Under the pieces are notes generated by a model. That model saw only the letters and a list, made by a program, of their open reading frames with translations, had not been told where the DNA came from and did no database searches. A program made the translations under genes and the position numbers. From NCBI GenBank assembly GCA_035575135.1, contig DATLYE010000033.1, forward strand, positions 1 through 64,000: a stretch of 64,000 nucleotides of DNA. The letters run 5' to 3'. Positions 9,701 through 17,420 of this stretch are shown here, piece after piece (position 1 is the stretch's first letter; every line of letters starts with the position of its first letter). Source of the DNA: JANWXD01 sp035575135. GTDB lineage: Bacteria; Acidobacteriota; Terriglobia; Bryobacterales; Bryobacteraceae.

Positions 9701-10230
9701 ACCTGCCCAAGCTGGGTGCGCGTCTGGGCTCCAGGCCGCTCGGCTGGATCTTGGACAACTGGCAGATCAGCGGTATCACCTCCTTCATCACCGGAGCCCC
9801 CTTTACTCCGGGATTCAGCACCACGGACGGCGCCGATATCACCGGCTCCTCGGAAGGCGCGCGCATCACCGTACTGGGCAATCCGCGGTTGTCCAAGAGC
9901 GAGCGTACCTTCTACCGCAACTTCAAGACGGAGATGTTCGCGCGCACGCCCAGGGGCGACTTCGGCAACGCGGGGGTCAACATCCTCTACGGGCCGGGCG
10001 TGAACAACTGGGACATCGCCATTAGCAAACGCGTACCTCTGTGGTCGGAAGAGCGATTCATCCAGTTCCGCACCGAGCTGTTCAACGCCTGGAACCACAC
10101 GCAGTTCTCCGGGTTGTACACCACGGCGCGCTTCGACACGGCCGGCAAACAGGTGGATCCCAACTTCGGGGCCTATTCGAGCGCGCGGGATGCCCGCATC
10201 ATTCAGCTCTCGCTGAAGATTTACTTCTGA
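6760..10230 (+). CDS. TonB-dependent receptor, Oar-like, with carboxypeptidase-regulatory domain
   Basis: A 1156-residue outer-membrane receptor. The Sec signal peptide is MKARLLLLVCLLLPALAAAQ. Residues about 22-110 form a carboxypeptidase-D regulatory-like Ig fold (ITDPTGAAVPGAACTLTNQA, GTYTLTVKAAGFK). The plug follows (LTIDGI, YQAEFGRNGGGVITVITKSG), then a long 22-strand type barrel ending in an aromatic residue (SLKIYF). This architecture is greatly expanded in Acidobacteriota and is usually assigned to uptake of glycans or peptides; the substrate here is unknown. It has its own promoter and a strong purine-rich ribosome-binding site, and it ends at a hairpin shared with a convergent gene. 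Confidence 0.9.
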   Translation: MKARLLLLVCLLLPALAAAQTISSSVKAVITDPTGAAVPGAACTLTNQATGAAISATSGPDGSVVFPNVLTGTYTLTVKAAGFKVLETRNIIVTASEIRTLGTLTLEVGEVRESVSVTAEAAAIQLASAEKSGIITEQQIQNIAIKGRDFFGFLLTVPGVVDNFSQRRETLSPDSIRGTFINGNRENQKNLTIDGITDLDTGSNSTVHFQPNMDAIAEIKIMTSNYQAEFGRNGGGVITVITKSGTRDFHGTAYNFYRHESLNANNFFNNRTGTPKSPYRYRISGYSIGGPVFIPKTFNTDRDKLFFFFSQEYVGMRRDYGTRFVNMPTELERRGDFSQSFDVNGALITVRDPLTGQPFPGNVIPQSRINKLGQAILNFYPMPNYTDPDPNNRYRWNHRSAYSGAYPKRQDVIRIDANPASSLRVYWRFIKDKDEQDTPYGLWVNGGMNFLLTPVRFGQPGKGHVAHVTYTASPTLVTEFIFGKSRNNLYFDPLETDKVDRAKMGNPPQWFADSQSGMTKYLPARAASYIPNVQFGGQPANAPNSGLGNVPYQNWNDIYSFVANVSKVKGSHQLKAGIYLERTGKFQVGGGNYRGAFNFSRDTNNPFDSNHSFANALLGNFQSYSEATARVDGDWWFWNFEWYVQDNWRVNKRLTLDVGMRFYHLPPMEDLNRTISTFDPSYYSRAKAPALYVPARDPSGRRVAMDPLTGNFAPVPLIGQFVPGSGEPANGMKVGGRDGYPPGLYTTSWLAFGPRFGFAYDLFGNGRTALRGGFGMFKDRPQGNPTFYANGNPPIAYTPTLYYGNLDTYAQGGGAIGPSNLLTLLGNNKHATTMNYSFGIQHQIWETTIDVSYVGGLSRHLIVRRNLNPIPMFARFDPRNEDPTQPGRPLPDNFLRPYYGFGDINLQEFSGTSNYNSLQVSVNRRFTRGLQFGLAYTRSKTLGVANDDYTGVSPYFSPRKRNYGPLAFDRPNVFVFNYIYDLPKLGARLGSRPLGWILDNWQISGITSFITGAPFTPGFSTTDGADITGSSEGARITVLGNPRLSKSERTFYRNFKTEMFARTPRGDFGNAGVNILYGPGVNNWDIAISKRVPLWSEERFIQFRTELFNAWNHTQFSGLYTTARFDTAGKQVDPNFGAYSSARDARIIQLSLKIYF

Positions 10231-10245
10231 AAAGGGAGCGTGACC

Positions 10246-10274
10246 GGGGACAGACCTCCCGGAGGTCTGTCCCC
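10246..10274. terminator. perfect 14-bp inverted repeat between convergent genes
   Basis: GGGGACAGACCTCC (10246-10259) is followed after one base by its exact reverse complement (10261-10274). It fills the 48-bp gap between the convergent receptor (ends 10230) and the leftward gene ending at 10279, so it can terminate both. No T-tract follows. The GGGGACAG...CTGTCCCC ends resemble REP-type palindromes dispersed in many genomes. Confidence 0.65.
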
Positions 10275-10278
10275 CGCC

Positions 10279-10731
10279 TCAGGCTGCCAGGTGTGCCGCG
10301 GTGCGCAAGGCCGTTTCATAGCCACGCACCACATAGTAAATGAGCCGGTCAAAGAAACGGTCGAGACGATATTCCAGCTCCTCCTCCGCGTACAGTTCTA
10401 CGGACGTCTGCCCCAGGCCTTGTCCGCGGATGTAATCCACCGTGGTTTCCTTGACGATATGGAAACATTCCACGAGTTCATGGAGCGGCACTCGTTCCGT
10501 GAAGCGCCGCCTGCCCAGGTCTTCATAGTGAGACGCCAGCTCCGATTCGTCTCGAAGAGCCAGCCAGTGGCCGAGCCGGCGGAGGACTTCCTGAGCGCGG
10601 ACGCGTAGTTCCGACTCGGGAAGTTTGCGGATCTCGGACAGGGAAGGCGTCTGACGGATCCGGCGCAGGATGGTGTCCGTGATCTGGTCGGAGTGAGACT
10701 CGATCATCTGCACCAGGGTATAAGGGCGCAT
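10279..10731 (-). CDS. RsbRD N-terminal-like helical protein (tentative)
   Basis: A 150-residue all-helical soluble protein without signal peptide or membrane helix. The start at 10731 is chosen because GGGAGG lies 5 nt upstream; a longer frame exists but has no ribosome-binding site. The sequence (ILRRIRQTPSLSEIRKLPES, ELASHYEDLGRRRFTERVPL, ELVECFHIVKETTVDYI) resembles the RsbRD N-terminal domain found on stress-signalling and histidine-kinase proteins. Here the domain stands alone, which suggests a small sensor or adaptor. It may share the hairpin terminator at 10246-10274 and has paired 9-bp repeats around its promoter. The family assignment is moderate. Confidence 0.6.
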   Translation of the reverse strand: MRPYTLVQMIESHSDQITDTILRRIRQTPSLSEIRKLPESELRVRAQEVLRRLGHWLALRDESELASHYEDLGRRRFTERVPLHELVECFHIVKETTVDYIRGQGLGQTSVELYAEEELEYRLDRFFDRLIYYVVRGYETALRTAAHLAA

Positions 10732-10759
10732 GGCCACCTCCCGGAGCACCGATACGTGC

Positions 10760-10808
10760 CCCACTTCGTAAGTACTCCTGCGAGCCCCGGAAGTCAATAC
10801 CCACTTCG
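10760..10808 (-). promoter_or_regulatory. promoter flanked by 9-bp direct repeats
   Basis: Reading leftward, TTGACT (plus-strand AGTCAA 10792-10797) is 17 bp from a weak -10 at 10769-10774. The same 9-mer CCCACTTCG occurs at 10760-10768 and 10800-10808, 40 bp apart, just downstream of the -10 and just upstream of the -35. The geometry suits an operator pair on one DNA face. Confidence 0.4.
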
Positions 10809-10872
10809 GGGCATTTCTGCTCCCGCCCGTACCACCAGCCCCTTGCGCTATTCGGAACGGCAGTCCCGGTGC

Positions 10873-13800
10873 TCAGAAACGCACGCGCATGCCGAGCTGG
10901 ATGTTGCGCGGGAAATTCAACTGGGCCACCGGCAGGATGCCGAAGTCGGCCGCGGCCGGGTTCGTGGATGTCGGATCCCCCCGCAAGGGCGTATTGAACG
11001 CATTGAAGGCTTCGCCGCGGAACTCGATCTGATAGCGCTCCTTGAAGTCGAACTTCTTGGAGATCATCAGATCGATCTGAGGCGCGGCGTGGCTCCGGAT
11101 CTGGTGGAAGCGATTCGGAAGCACCACGTACTCGAAGGGGCGCAACTGCCGCCAGCACTCGCTGAAGCGGCTGCGGTCATTGAAAAACCAGCGCGTCTCG
11201 GTCCGGGTCACTGCGGTCGGATCGCCGCACCGGAACTCCCAGCTTCGCCAGGCCCCCAGCGGAACACCGGACTGGTAGATGAAGTTCACGTTGGTCGTCC
11301 AGCCGCCTAACAGGAACTGCCCGATGCCGCGCATGTCTCGCAGAAAAGCCCGGCCGCGGCCGAAGGGCAGATCCCAGATGCCGGCGAATGCCAGGTTGTG
11401 GGACCGGTCAATGTCCGTCACCTGGGAAATCGGCCCGCGCCACTCAAACGTATGTTCGTCGAGCCAGACACGTTCCATCTGCTTGGACCATGTGTAGGCG
11501 AGTACCCAAGTTACGGCGCCGACCCTGGAGCGATCGCCGAGCATCCGCCGCTCAAACCGGGTCTGAAGGCCGTGGTACCAGACCCGGCCCCACGGATTGA
11601 TGAAGTTGCGAACGCTGTTGAACTGAGGGATGCGCCGCAACAACTCGCGGCGGGCGATGGTGGAGGATGCCCCGAGAGGCGTGTTGGCGGGCAGGATGCC
11701 GAACCAGGGATTGGGGATTCTTTGCTGGTAGAAACCGGGATCGGTTTGCGCCCGATCGTAATGTTCTCGGCTCATGTCGGAGAGCTGGGTCGTGCGAGGC
11801 TCCTTGTTGGTGAGACTGCCGACGTAGGAGACTTCCAGCACCATATTCCATGGCAGCTCGCGCTCCAGCGTATAGGACCACTGGAACGTTCGAGGTATCA
11901 GGCGGTTGCGCGCGTCAAAGTCAATCCCGCTCCCGACATTGGTGGAGATTCCGAGCCGGTTGCCCAGAGGGCGGACCACCCCCTCGGGGAAGGGGTCTTC
12001 GAGCGAGTACGGGCCCGTGAGGTCGCTGCTCGGAGTCAGCCCCGCGTTGAGCGAGTTGATGTAGTTCGTGTTCAAGCTGTAGCCGGTGGCGAGATTACCC
12101 TGAGTAGCGGTCCGGTGAAAGATCCCGAACCCTCCACGCATCACTGTCTTCGCAAGGAAGTTCCAGGCCACGCCGAATCGGGGCTGGATGTTCGTTAAAT
12201 CCCATTCGTAGACGCGGCGCGGGTTGCCGGCGGTGCCGGCGTAGCGCGGTCCGCCGCGGATGGCCTCCGGCGGCTTGGGAAAGTTCGGATCGGCGGCCGC
12301 CAGTTCCCGCCAGCGCGCCAGGGCTGCATCGCTGAACGGCTGCACGGACTGGAAATCGAAACCGTTGAGCAGCCGGTTGTGAATTTCATAGAGCGGGAAC
12401 TGCACATCGTAGCGCAGTCCCAGGTTCAACGTCAGCGTCCGCGACAGCTTCCAGTCGTCCTGGATGAACCCCGCAATATAAGGCTCCCGGCGGAGGAACG
12501 TGTCGTTGAAGGCGATGAACCCGCTGGCGATGTTGCCGAGCAGCAGGTCCGCCACGGAGCTCCCGTCCAAGGAACCCTGGCTGATGCCGAAGTACTGCCG
12601 GGACCACATGCCGTTGAATCCGAGTTCGCCGGAGGCGCGGCCCGACGCTTTGTTGTGGCGGATGATGGTGGCCCACTCGAAGCCGTACTTGAAGCTGTGC
12701 CGGCCGCGAACTTCAGCCACGTTGCCCTGAAGGTTCAACTGCTGGCGCGAGCTCTGGTTCTTGAACTGGTTGCCGAACAGGTTGGCAAAGCCGCTGACCG
12801 TGACGCGAGGCGCCAGCTTGGTGGGGAAGGTGTCCACCTGTGGCATCTTCCGGATCCCGAGCTTGTCCCATGTGAAGTTGGGATCCGAGACGTCGGGAAA
12901 GTTCTGGATGAAGCGGTTGTAGCTGGCCTGGACGTGCAAAATCCGGGTCGGGGACAGAGTCCGGTCGTAGGCGACGACGGCATTCAGGTCGCGCCGTACG
13001 GTGCCCGGCATATTTCCGGTTTGAGCCGGTGGATCGAATCCGTTCTGATTCCGGAATTCGCTGCCGTCCTGGAAGGTGAACAGAATGTTCATCCGGTCGT
13101 TGCTCGTGATGATCTTGTCGTAGCGCACGATGGGCTGCTCATAACGGTACTTACCCAGATTGTCCGGCCGCGTGTAGTTGTTGACCAGCGACTGCGGTTG
13201 GAAATTCGGCGCAGGGTAGTAACCGAGGATGGCCCGGCCGATCGGGCTGATCCGCGACGCCGGAATCACGTTCCCCGGGAAGGGCTGGCGCACGTAGACT
13301 CCGCCTGAGCGGCAATTTGTGCCCGGCTCGGTGCACGAACGCGACGTCAGCGGATCATAGATCCGGATCGGTCCCGTCTGGCCCTGCGGCGTGAAGTTAA
13401 AGTTGCCGCCCCGGATTTCCACGGGCGGCACACTGACGTTGGAAGGAAACGGCACTAGTTCGCGCCAGCCTTCGAAGCTGAAGAAGATGAAGTCACGGTC
13501 CTTGCGGAGCGGGCCTCCCAGGATGCCCCCAAACTGGTGCTGGTTGCGGAAACCCCGGCCCGCGCCGAGCGCATTGTTCTGGCGGGTGTTGGCATCGAGG
13601 ATGCGGTTGCGCCAGAAATTGAACACCGAACCGTGCCATTCGTTGGTGCCGGAACGCAGCGTCGTGTTGACGTGACCGCCGCCGGAGCGCCCGTACTGCG
13701 AGTCGTAGGTGTTCACCATAATTTTCATCTCCTGCACGGCTTCCACATTGGGCGCCAGATTCCAGGTGCCGTCCGTTGAGATGGGGGCCCCGTTCAAGAG

Positions 13801-14382
13801 GAACTGATTCGTTCCCGTCCGGCCGCCGTTCATGGTGTAAGAACCGTTGACGTCCCAGGCCCGGGTCCCGGAAAAGCCCGTGGAGCCGAAGGTGCGCTGC
13901 GTGAACATCACCCCCGGCGACAAGCGCATCAACATGTAGGACTGGCGGCCGTTCAGCGGGATCTCCTGCATCTTGATGGGATCGAACACGAGCCCGCGGG
14001 ATGCCGACGCCGTCTGGATGAGCTCCTGCTCGCCGAAGACCGTCACCGATTCCGTCACGGCGCCTACCTCCATGCCGATCGGCAGGTTCAGCTTTTCCGC
14101 CACCTGCAGCACGATGCCGGAGCGCACCACAGTGCTGAAGCCGCTGGCCGTCACGGTGACGGTATAGCGGCCGGGCTCGAGCCCCACGAGCGTGTACACG
14201 CCCGCAGCGGTGGTCACCGTCTCCCGGCTGACGTTGGTCGCCTCGTTCGTCGCCTTGACCGTGGCATTGGGAATGGCGGCGCCGGAAGGATCCGTCACCT
14301 GGCCGAGAATCGTGGCCCGGTACTCTTGAGCCCCAAGCCCTACAGTAAGCGCTAACAGACCTAAAAGGCTGCGGAACCACAT
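10873..14382 (-). CDS. TonB-dependent receptor, Oar-like, with carboxypeptidase-regulatory domain (second copy)
   Basis: A 1169-residue outer-membrane receptor starting MWFRSLLGLLALTVGLGAQ (signal peptide). The start at 14382 is preferred over a longer frame to 14433 because GAGGAGG lies 6 nt upstream. Residues about 20-110 are the regulatory Ig-like fold (GQVTDPSGAAIPNATVKATN, LEPGRYTVTVTASGFSTV), then the plug (MKIMVNTYDSQYGRSGGGHV) and a barrel ending GMRVRF with a terminal Phe. It shares domain order but little sequence with the receptor at 6760, so it is a diverged paralogue rather than a recent duplicate. Upstream genes on the same strand encode a HOD-like protein, a TonB C-terminal protein and a beta-propeller. 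Confidence 0.9.
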   Translation of the reverse strand: MWFRSLLGLLALTVGLGAQEYRATILGQVTDPSGAAIPNATVKATNEATNVSRETVTTAAGVYTLVGLEPGRYTVTVTASGFSTVVRSGIVLQVAEKLNLPIGMEVGAVTESVTVFGEQELIQTASASRGLVFDPIKMQEIPLNGRQSYMLMRLSPGVMFTQRTFGSTGFSGTRAWDVNGSYTMNGGRTGTNQFLLNGAPISTDGTWNLAPNVEAVQEMKIMVNTYDSQYGRSGGGHVNTTLRSGTNEWHGSVFNFWRNRILDANTRQNNALGAGRGFRNQHQFGGILGGPLRKDRDFIFFSFEGWRELVPFPSNVSVPPVEIRGGNFNFTPQGQTGPIRIYDPLTSRSCTEPGTNCRSGGVYVRQPFPGNVIPASRISPIGRAILGYYPAPNFQPQSLVNNYTRPDNLGKYRYEQPIVRYDKIITSNDRMNILFTFQDGSEFRNQNGFDPPAQTGNMPGTVRRDLNAVVAYDRTLSPTRILHVQASYNRFIQNFPDVSDPNFTWDKLGIRKMPQVDTFPTKLAPRVTVSGFANLFGNQFKNQSSRQQLNLQGNVAEVRGRHSFKYGFEWATIIRHNKASGRASGELGFNGMWSRQYFGISQGSLDGSSVADLLLGNIASGFIAFNDTFLRREPYIAGFIQDDWKLSRTLTLNLGLRYDVQFPLYEIHNRLLNGFDFQSVQPFSDAALARWRELAAADPNFPKPPEAIRGGPRYAGTAGNPRRVYEWDLTNIQPRFGVAWNFLAKTVMRGGFGIFHRTATQGNLATGYSLNTNYINSLNAGLTPSSDLTGPYSLEDPFPEGVVRPLGNRLGISTNVGSGIDFDARNRLIPRTFQWSYTLERELPWNMVLEVSYVGSLTNKEPRTTQLSDMSREHYDRAQTDPGFYQQRIPNPWFGILPANTPLGASSTIARRELLRRIPQFNSVRNFINPWGRVWYHGLQTRFERRMLGDRSRVGAVTWVLAYTWSKQMERVWLDEHTFEWRGPISQVTDIDRSHNLAFAGIWDLPFGRGRAFLRDMRGIGQFLLGGWTTNVNFIYQSGVPLGAWRSWEFRCGDPTAVTRTETRWFFNDRSRFSECWRQLRPFEYVVLPNRFHQIRSHAAPQIDLMISKKFDFKERYQIEFRGEAFNAFNTPLRGDPTSTNPAAADFGILPVAQLNFPRNIQLGMRVRF

Positions 14383-14406
14383 AGCCAACCTCCTCTGGGG
14401 TTGGCT
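14383..14406 (-). promoter_or_regulatory. hairpin presenting the ribosome-binding site of the second receptor
   Basis: AGCCAACC and GGTTGGCT pair in an 8-bp stem around the loop CCAGAGGA (read on the minus strand). The Shine-Dalgarno GAGGAGG lies half in the loop and half in the stem, and the start codon follows immediately (14380-14382). This arrangement could gate translation initiation. Confidence 0.5.
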
Positions 14407-14433
14407 TGTATCACGACTACCAATGGTTGTCAA
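14405..14433 (-). promoter_or_regulatory. promoter of the second TonB-dependent receptor
   Basis: On the minus strand TTGACA (14433-14428) is followed after 17 bp by TACAAG (14410-14405), a perfect -35 with a 4/6 match -10. An AT-rich run lies just upstream (about 14434-14458), as expected of an UP-like element. Transcription would begin within or next to the hairpin at 14383-14406. Confidence 0.6.
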
Positions 14434-14554
14434 GAGAAAATTTCAAAAAAATTCGAAAATTCGAGACTGGAAACGCGGCCAGGCAGCCGGTCCCCTGAGG
14501 ATGCCCCCGCTACATAACGGCCGTTTCCCGGCAAGAACCGCTGCTGAAACGGAA

Positions 14555-15346
14555 TTAGCTTACAAATCGTTCTATAGCCGTTGCGATCTCGTTTGGTACT
14601 TCGTACATGGGGAAGTGGCTGCGTGCGTCCAGCTTGGATGCCTGGAACCACGGATGTCCAGCATCACGAAAGGACCGCTGCGCGGCTAGGTAAGCCGGAT
14701 CATCCGGCTGAGCATACAGATGCAACACCGGTACGGAGGGGGCGAGTGCGGCAAGGGCCTCAAGAGGGCTCCCAAACTTTCCATATGCGGCGCTGATTTC
14801 CCGGCCCGCGCGCGCCCACATATCGAACGGGTACGAGCCCATGTCCTCATGCACATACCGGATCAATGCAGGAATGTCTGCGCCCTGAAGCCACATGGCG
14901 AACAGTTGTGCGCGGGTCTGCTGCCACTGCGCCGGATCCTGCAGCGACTCTAGCGCCTGCAGGAAGGGCAGCGGCGCTTCCAGGACGATCCAGTCGAGCA
15001 GCACAAGCTTCGGGATCCGCGCATCCAGCCTCCGGCGCAGCTCCACGGCCACCCAGCCCGCGTGCGACAGGGCAACTGGCACGACTCTCTGAGCCCCGCT
15101 CTCCTCAATCACGGCCACTGCGTCATCGGCGAGATGGCTCAATCCGAAATCATCGGTCGTCCTCTCGGACTCTCCGTGCGCGCGCCAGTCCAGAGCCAGC
15201 GTGCGCCTCCGCAGAGCACAGCGTGAAACCAGCGGGTCAAAGACCCTGCGGCTACCGCACCAGCCAGGCAGGAAGAGCAGCACCGGCTCGCCCCGCCCCT
15301 GATCGTCGTAGCTGATTCTTATCCCGTGCGATCGAGCTTGCGGCAT
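14555..15346 (-). CDS. alpha/beta-hydrolase-fold protein resembling cofactor-free 2,4-dioxygenases (HOD/QDO type)
   Basis: A 263-residue cytoplasmic alpha/beta-hydrolase. Recalled features of 1H-3-hydroxy-4-oxoquinaldine 2,4-dioxygenase recur along the whole length: FLPGWC near residue 25, SHAGWV (S94, H95) at the nucleophile elbow, LLDW (D118), LFAMWLQG, MWARAGREISAAYGKFGSP and a final SHFP (H244). HOD-type enzymes cleave N-heteroaromatic rings with O2 and no cofactor, using a His/Asp dyad; both positions are kept here. The HOD His after FLPGWC is Gly here and the His before the Ser is Leu, so the substrate may differ or the protein may be a plain hydrolase. It lies in a leftward gene group with TonB-linked genes. 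Confidence 0.72.
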   Translation of the reverse strand: MPQARSHGIRISYDDQGRGEPVLLFLPGWCGSRRVFDPLVSRCALRRRTLALDWRAHGESERTTDDFGLSHLADDAVAVIEESGAQRVVPVALSHAGWVAVELRRRLDARIPKLVLLDWIVLEAPLPFLQALESLQDPAQWQQTRAQLFAMWLQGADIPALIRYVHEDMGSYPFDMWARAGREISAAYGKFGSPLEALAALAPSVPVLHLYAQPDDPAYLAAQRSFRDAGHPWFQASKLDARSHFPMYEVPNEIATAIERFVS

Positions 15347-15409
15347 TTCTCTTTTCCCTTCGCGGCATGCTCTCCGTTCTGCTCCAGAGACGGCTGCCGG
15401 AGGCCGGTC

Positions 15410-16237
15410 TCAGACCCGGACTGCCCACGCCCCCTGCAGCATCGGGACCAGGATCTGCCCGTCCGCCTCGAGCACCATCAGCACGCTCGCCTCAACGCTC
15501 ACCGGCGAGCCATTGTACTTCAGCGGAGCGAACCGCCATTTGAGCACCGCAGGACGGCAATGCTCCACCAAACGCGGATCCCCGCGCCAGGCTCTCACTT
15601 GCGTCACCTGCCCGTCGGGACCGATCGTAAGCACCAAAGTAACCGAACTGCCCGCAGGTATGTCCCGGCCCGGGTACTGCGGCGGCCGGACGAACTCCAC
15701 GAGATTTTTCACCAGCTCAGCCGGAGTCGCCACGTATGTGCTCGGCCCCACGCGCCGGACGCCGGCCTGCCCGTCCGGCGCCCCCACGGCTGCCCGCAGG
15801 ATCAGGAAAGCCAGCCCGGCGGTGACCTTCTCGGGCATTAACCACCCGTTGGTGACGTAGAGCGAATCCGCGACCACAGAGCGCGCAAGGAGCTGATTGT
15901 CGGCCCGCAGCTCCACAGTCAGCGGCCGTGGAAGCTCGACGTAGACGAGCGTGTGCTTGTTCTGCTCCGGGGCGCGCATCCAAACGTGGATCGCTTGCGC
16001 TCTGGCTGAGATTTCGCGATCGGTGTAGCTCACCACCGCCGCCGGCACCCGCAGGCTGTCGCTCGGGCCGGTTGCCTCGGTGGAAAGCTCGGCCACCTGA
16101 AAGCGCACGTTGGGGCCCGCATCCGGCTTCACCTTGACCGCGAAGTGCCAGGAGCTCTGGGGCCCCGCGCGCCATTCGGGCTGACTTTCAGGAAGTCGCC
16201 GCTCAGCGGCAAGGTTAACCTCCCCGCCCTGCCTCAC
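15410..16237 (-). CDS. TonB C-terminal domain protein
   Basis: A 275-residue protein whose last ~100 residues form a TonB C-terminal-like domain (RPPQYPGRDIPAGSSVTLVL, TIGPDGQVTQVRAWRGDP, AVLKWRFAPLKYNGSPVSVE). The first ~150 residues are beta-rich and not recognised. No signal peptide or N-terminal anchor is present with the GTG start used here. A strong GGGGAGG lies just inside the frame, but no in-frame start follows it, so the true N-terminus is unclear or frameshifted. It is flanked by a beta-propeller gene (41 nt upstream) and the HOD-like gene (63 nt downstream), probably one transcript. Such proteins usually energise or contact outer-membrane receptors. Confidence 0.68.
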   Translation of the reverse strand: MRQGGEVNLAAERRLPESQPEWRAGPQSSWHFAVKVKPDAGPNVRFQVAELSTEATGPSDSLRVPAAVVSYTDREISARAQAIHVWMRAPEQNKHTLVYVELPRPLTVELRADNQLLARSVVADSLYVTNGWLMPEKVTAGLAFLILRAAVGAPDGQAGVRRVGPSTYVATPAELVKNLVEFVRPPQYPGRDIPAGSSVTLVLTIGPDGQVTQVRAWRGDPRLVEHCRPAVLKWRFAPLKYNGSPVSVEASVLMVLEADGQILVPMLQGAWAVRV

Positions 16238-16278
16238 TGCCGAATGCCGCCAAAGGCCGGCGCGCCTGTCTGGGCCCC

Positions 16279-17394
16279 CTAGACGCGACTGATCGCAGCA
16301 CAGACGGGCCCCGAGCCCACCGGAATGACGGTGAACAGCGGGGCCGAGCGCGTGCGGGTGGGAACGATGTCCGCGATGCGCAGCACGGCCATGTTTCCGG
16401 AGCGGCGGTTGAGCACCAACGCGTATTGGCTGTCAGGCGTTACCGCGATAAAGCACGGCTCAGCTCCCACGGCAACCGCCGCGATGGTGCGGTGCACTTC
16501 GATATCCACGATCGTGACGTCTCCGGTGGCAGGGTTGGCCACGAACAAGTAGTCGGGGGACTGGGAGGCGGCCATAGGCCCGGGTGCGCGCCCGGCCAGG
16601 ATGGTGCCGGCCACCTCTGTACTGTACGGGTAAACAATCACGACGGCATCCATGCCTTCGCCGGTGATGAACAGCTGTCCGCCGTCCGGCTTGAAGCACA
16701 GGTAATCGGGCCGTACGGCCAGAGGAAGGTGGACGACCGTACGGCCCCCCGGCGCCTCCAGAATCGAGAGCATCCGGGCTCCGGTATTGGCCACCAGCAG
16801 GTGGCGCCCGTCCGAACGAAAGCGCAAGAGCCCTACGGCGTCGCTCAGCTGGATCGGACGCCCGGCCCGGCTCGCGAAGGGATCGAACAGGGCGACGGCT
16901 CCCCTGGCGCCGAAACTCACGGCGCAGAGCCGGCCGCCGGCGGTCAAGTCGAAATCCAGGGGTTCGAACGGCAAAACGACGCGGTGAGCCACCTGAAGCG
17001 GATCGAGCTTCAAGGCCACCAGTTGCGGCGGCTCGCCGCAAAGCACCCAAAGTGTAAGGCCGTCCGGGGCCAGACGCATGGAAAGGCAGCGCTCGGCGAT
17101 CCGGACGGTGCGCCTCGCCTTCCAGTCGGCGGCCTCGACTTCGAACACGGCTCCGGCCTCGCCCAGCAAAGCGTAGACCGCTCCGCGCCCCGCGTGCGCG
17201 ACGACCAGCGTCGGAGCCGCTTCGAGTTCGATACGGTATATCATCGCCAGGGCGCCTAGATCCACCACGGCGAGATTGCGCCCCTCCTGGTTGGCGACAA
17301 ACACAAGGCCGGCCGGAGGCACCGAGCGCCGCCGGAAGCATGCACACAAAGCGGACGTCGCGGCAAGGATCGCGGAGCGCCGGTCCAGGATCAC
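16279..17394 (-). CDS. YncE-like beta-propeller protein, exported
   Basis: A 371-residue protein with repeated blades of the YncE / 40-residue YVTN type: GLVFVANQEGRNLAVVDLGA, HLLVANTGARMLSILEAPGG, YLFVANPATGDVTIVDIEVH, YALVLNRRSGNMAVLRIADI. The N-terminus (DRRSAILAATSALCAC) looks like a signal or lipoprotein peptide with a possible twin-arginine. These propellers bind ligands or partner proteins in the periplasm; no enzymatic residues can be assigned. The GTG start at 17394 follows a TACAAT box by 5 nt, so the mRNA may be leaderless. It is divergent from the zincin gene, with only about 30 bp between starts. Confidence 0.75.
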   Translation of the reverse strand: MILDRRSAILAATSALCACFRRRSVPPAGLVFVANQEGRNLAVVDLGALAMIYRIELEAAPTLVVAHAGRGAVYALLGEAGAVFEVEAADWKARRTVRIAERCLSMRLAPDGLTLWVLCGEPPQLVALKLDPLQVAHRVVLPFEPLDFDLTAGGRLCAVSFGARGAVALFDPFASRAGRPIQLSDAVGLLRFRSDGRHLLVANTGARMLSILEAPGGRTVVHLPLAVRPDYLCFKPDGGQLFITGEGMDAVVIVYPYSTEVAGTILAGRAPGPMAASQSPDYLFVANPATGDVTIVDIEVHRTIAAVAVGAEPCFIAVTPDSQYALVLNRRSGNMAVLRIADIVPTRTRSAPLFTVIPVGSGPVCAAISRV

Positions 17395-17399
17395 GTCTC

Positions 17400-17405
17400 A
17401 TTGTA
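17400..17405 (-). promoter_or_regulatory. -10 box for a leaderless transcript
   Basis: TACAAT on the minus strand ends 5 nt before the GTG at 17394. Transcription would start at or next to the start codon. No convincing -35 is visible. Confidence 0.45.
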
Positions 17406-17420
17406 ACGGTGCATGCTACA

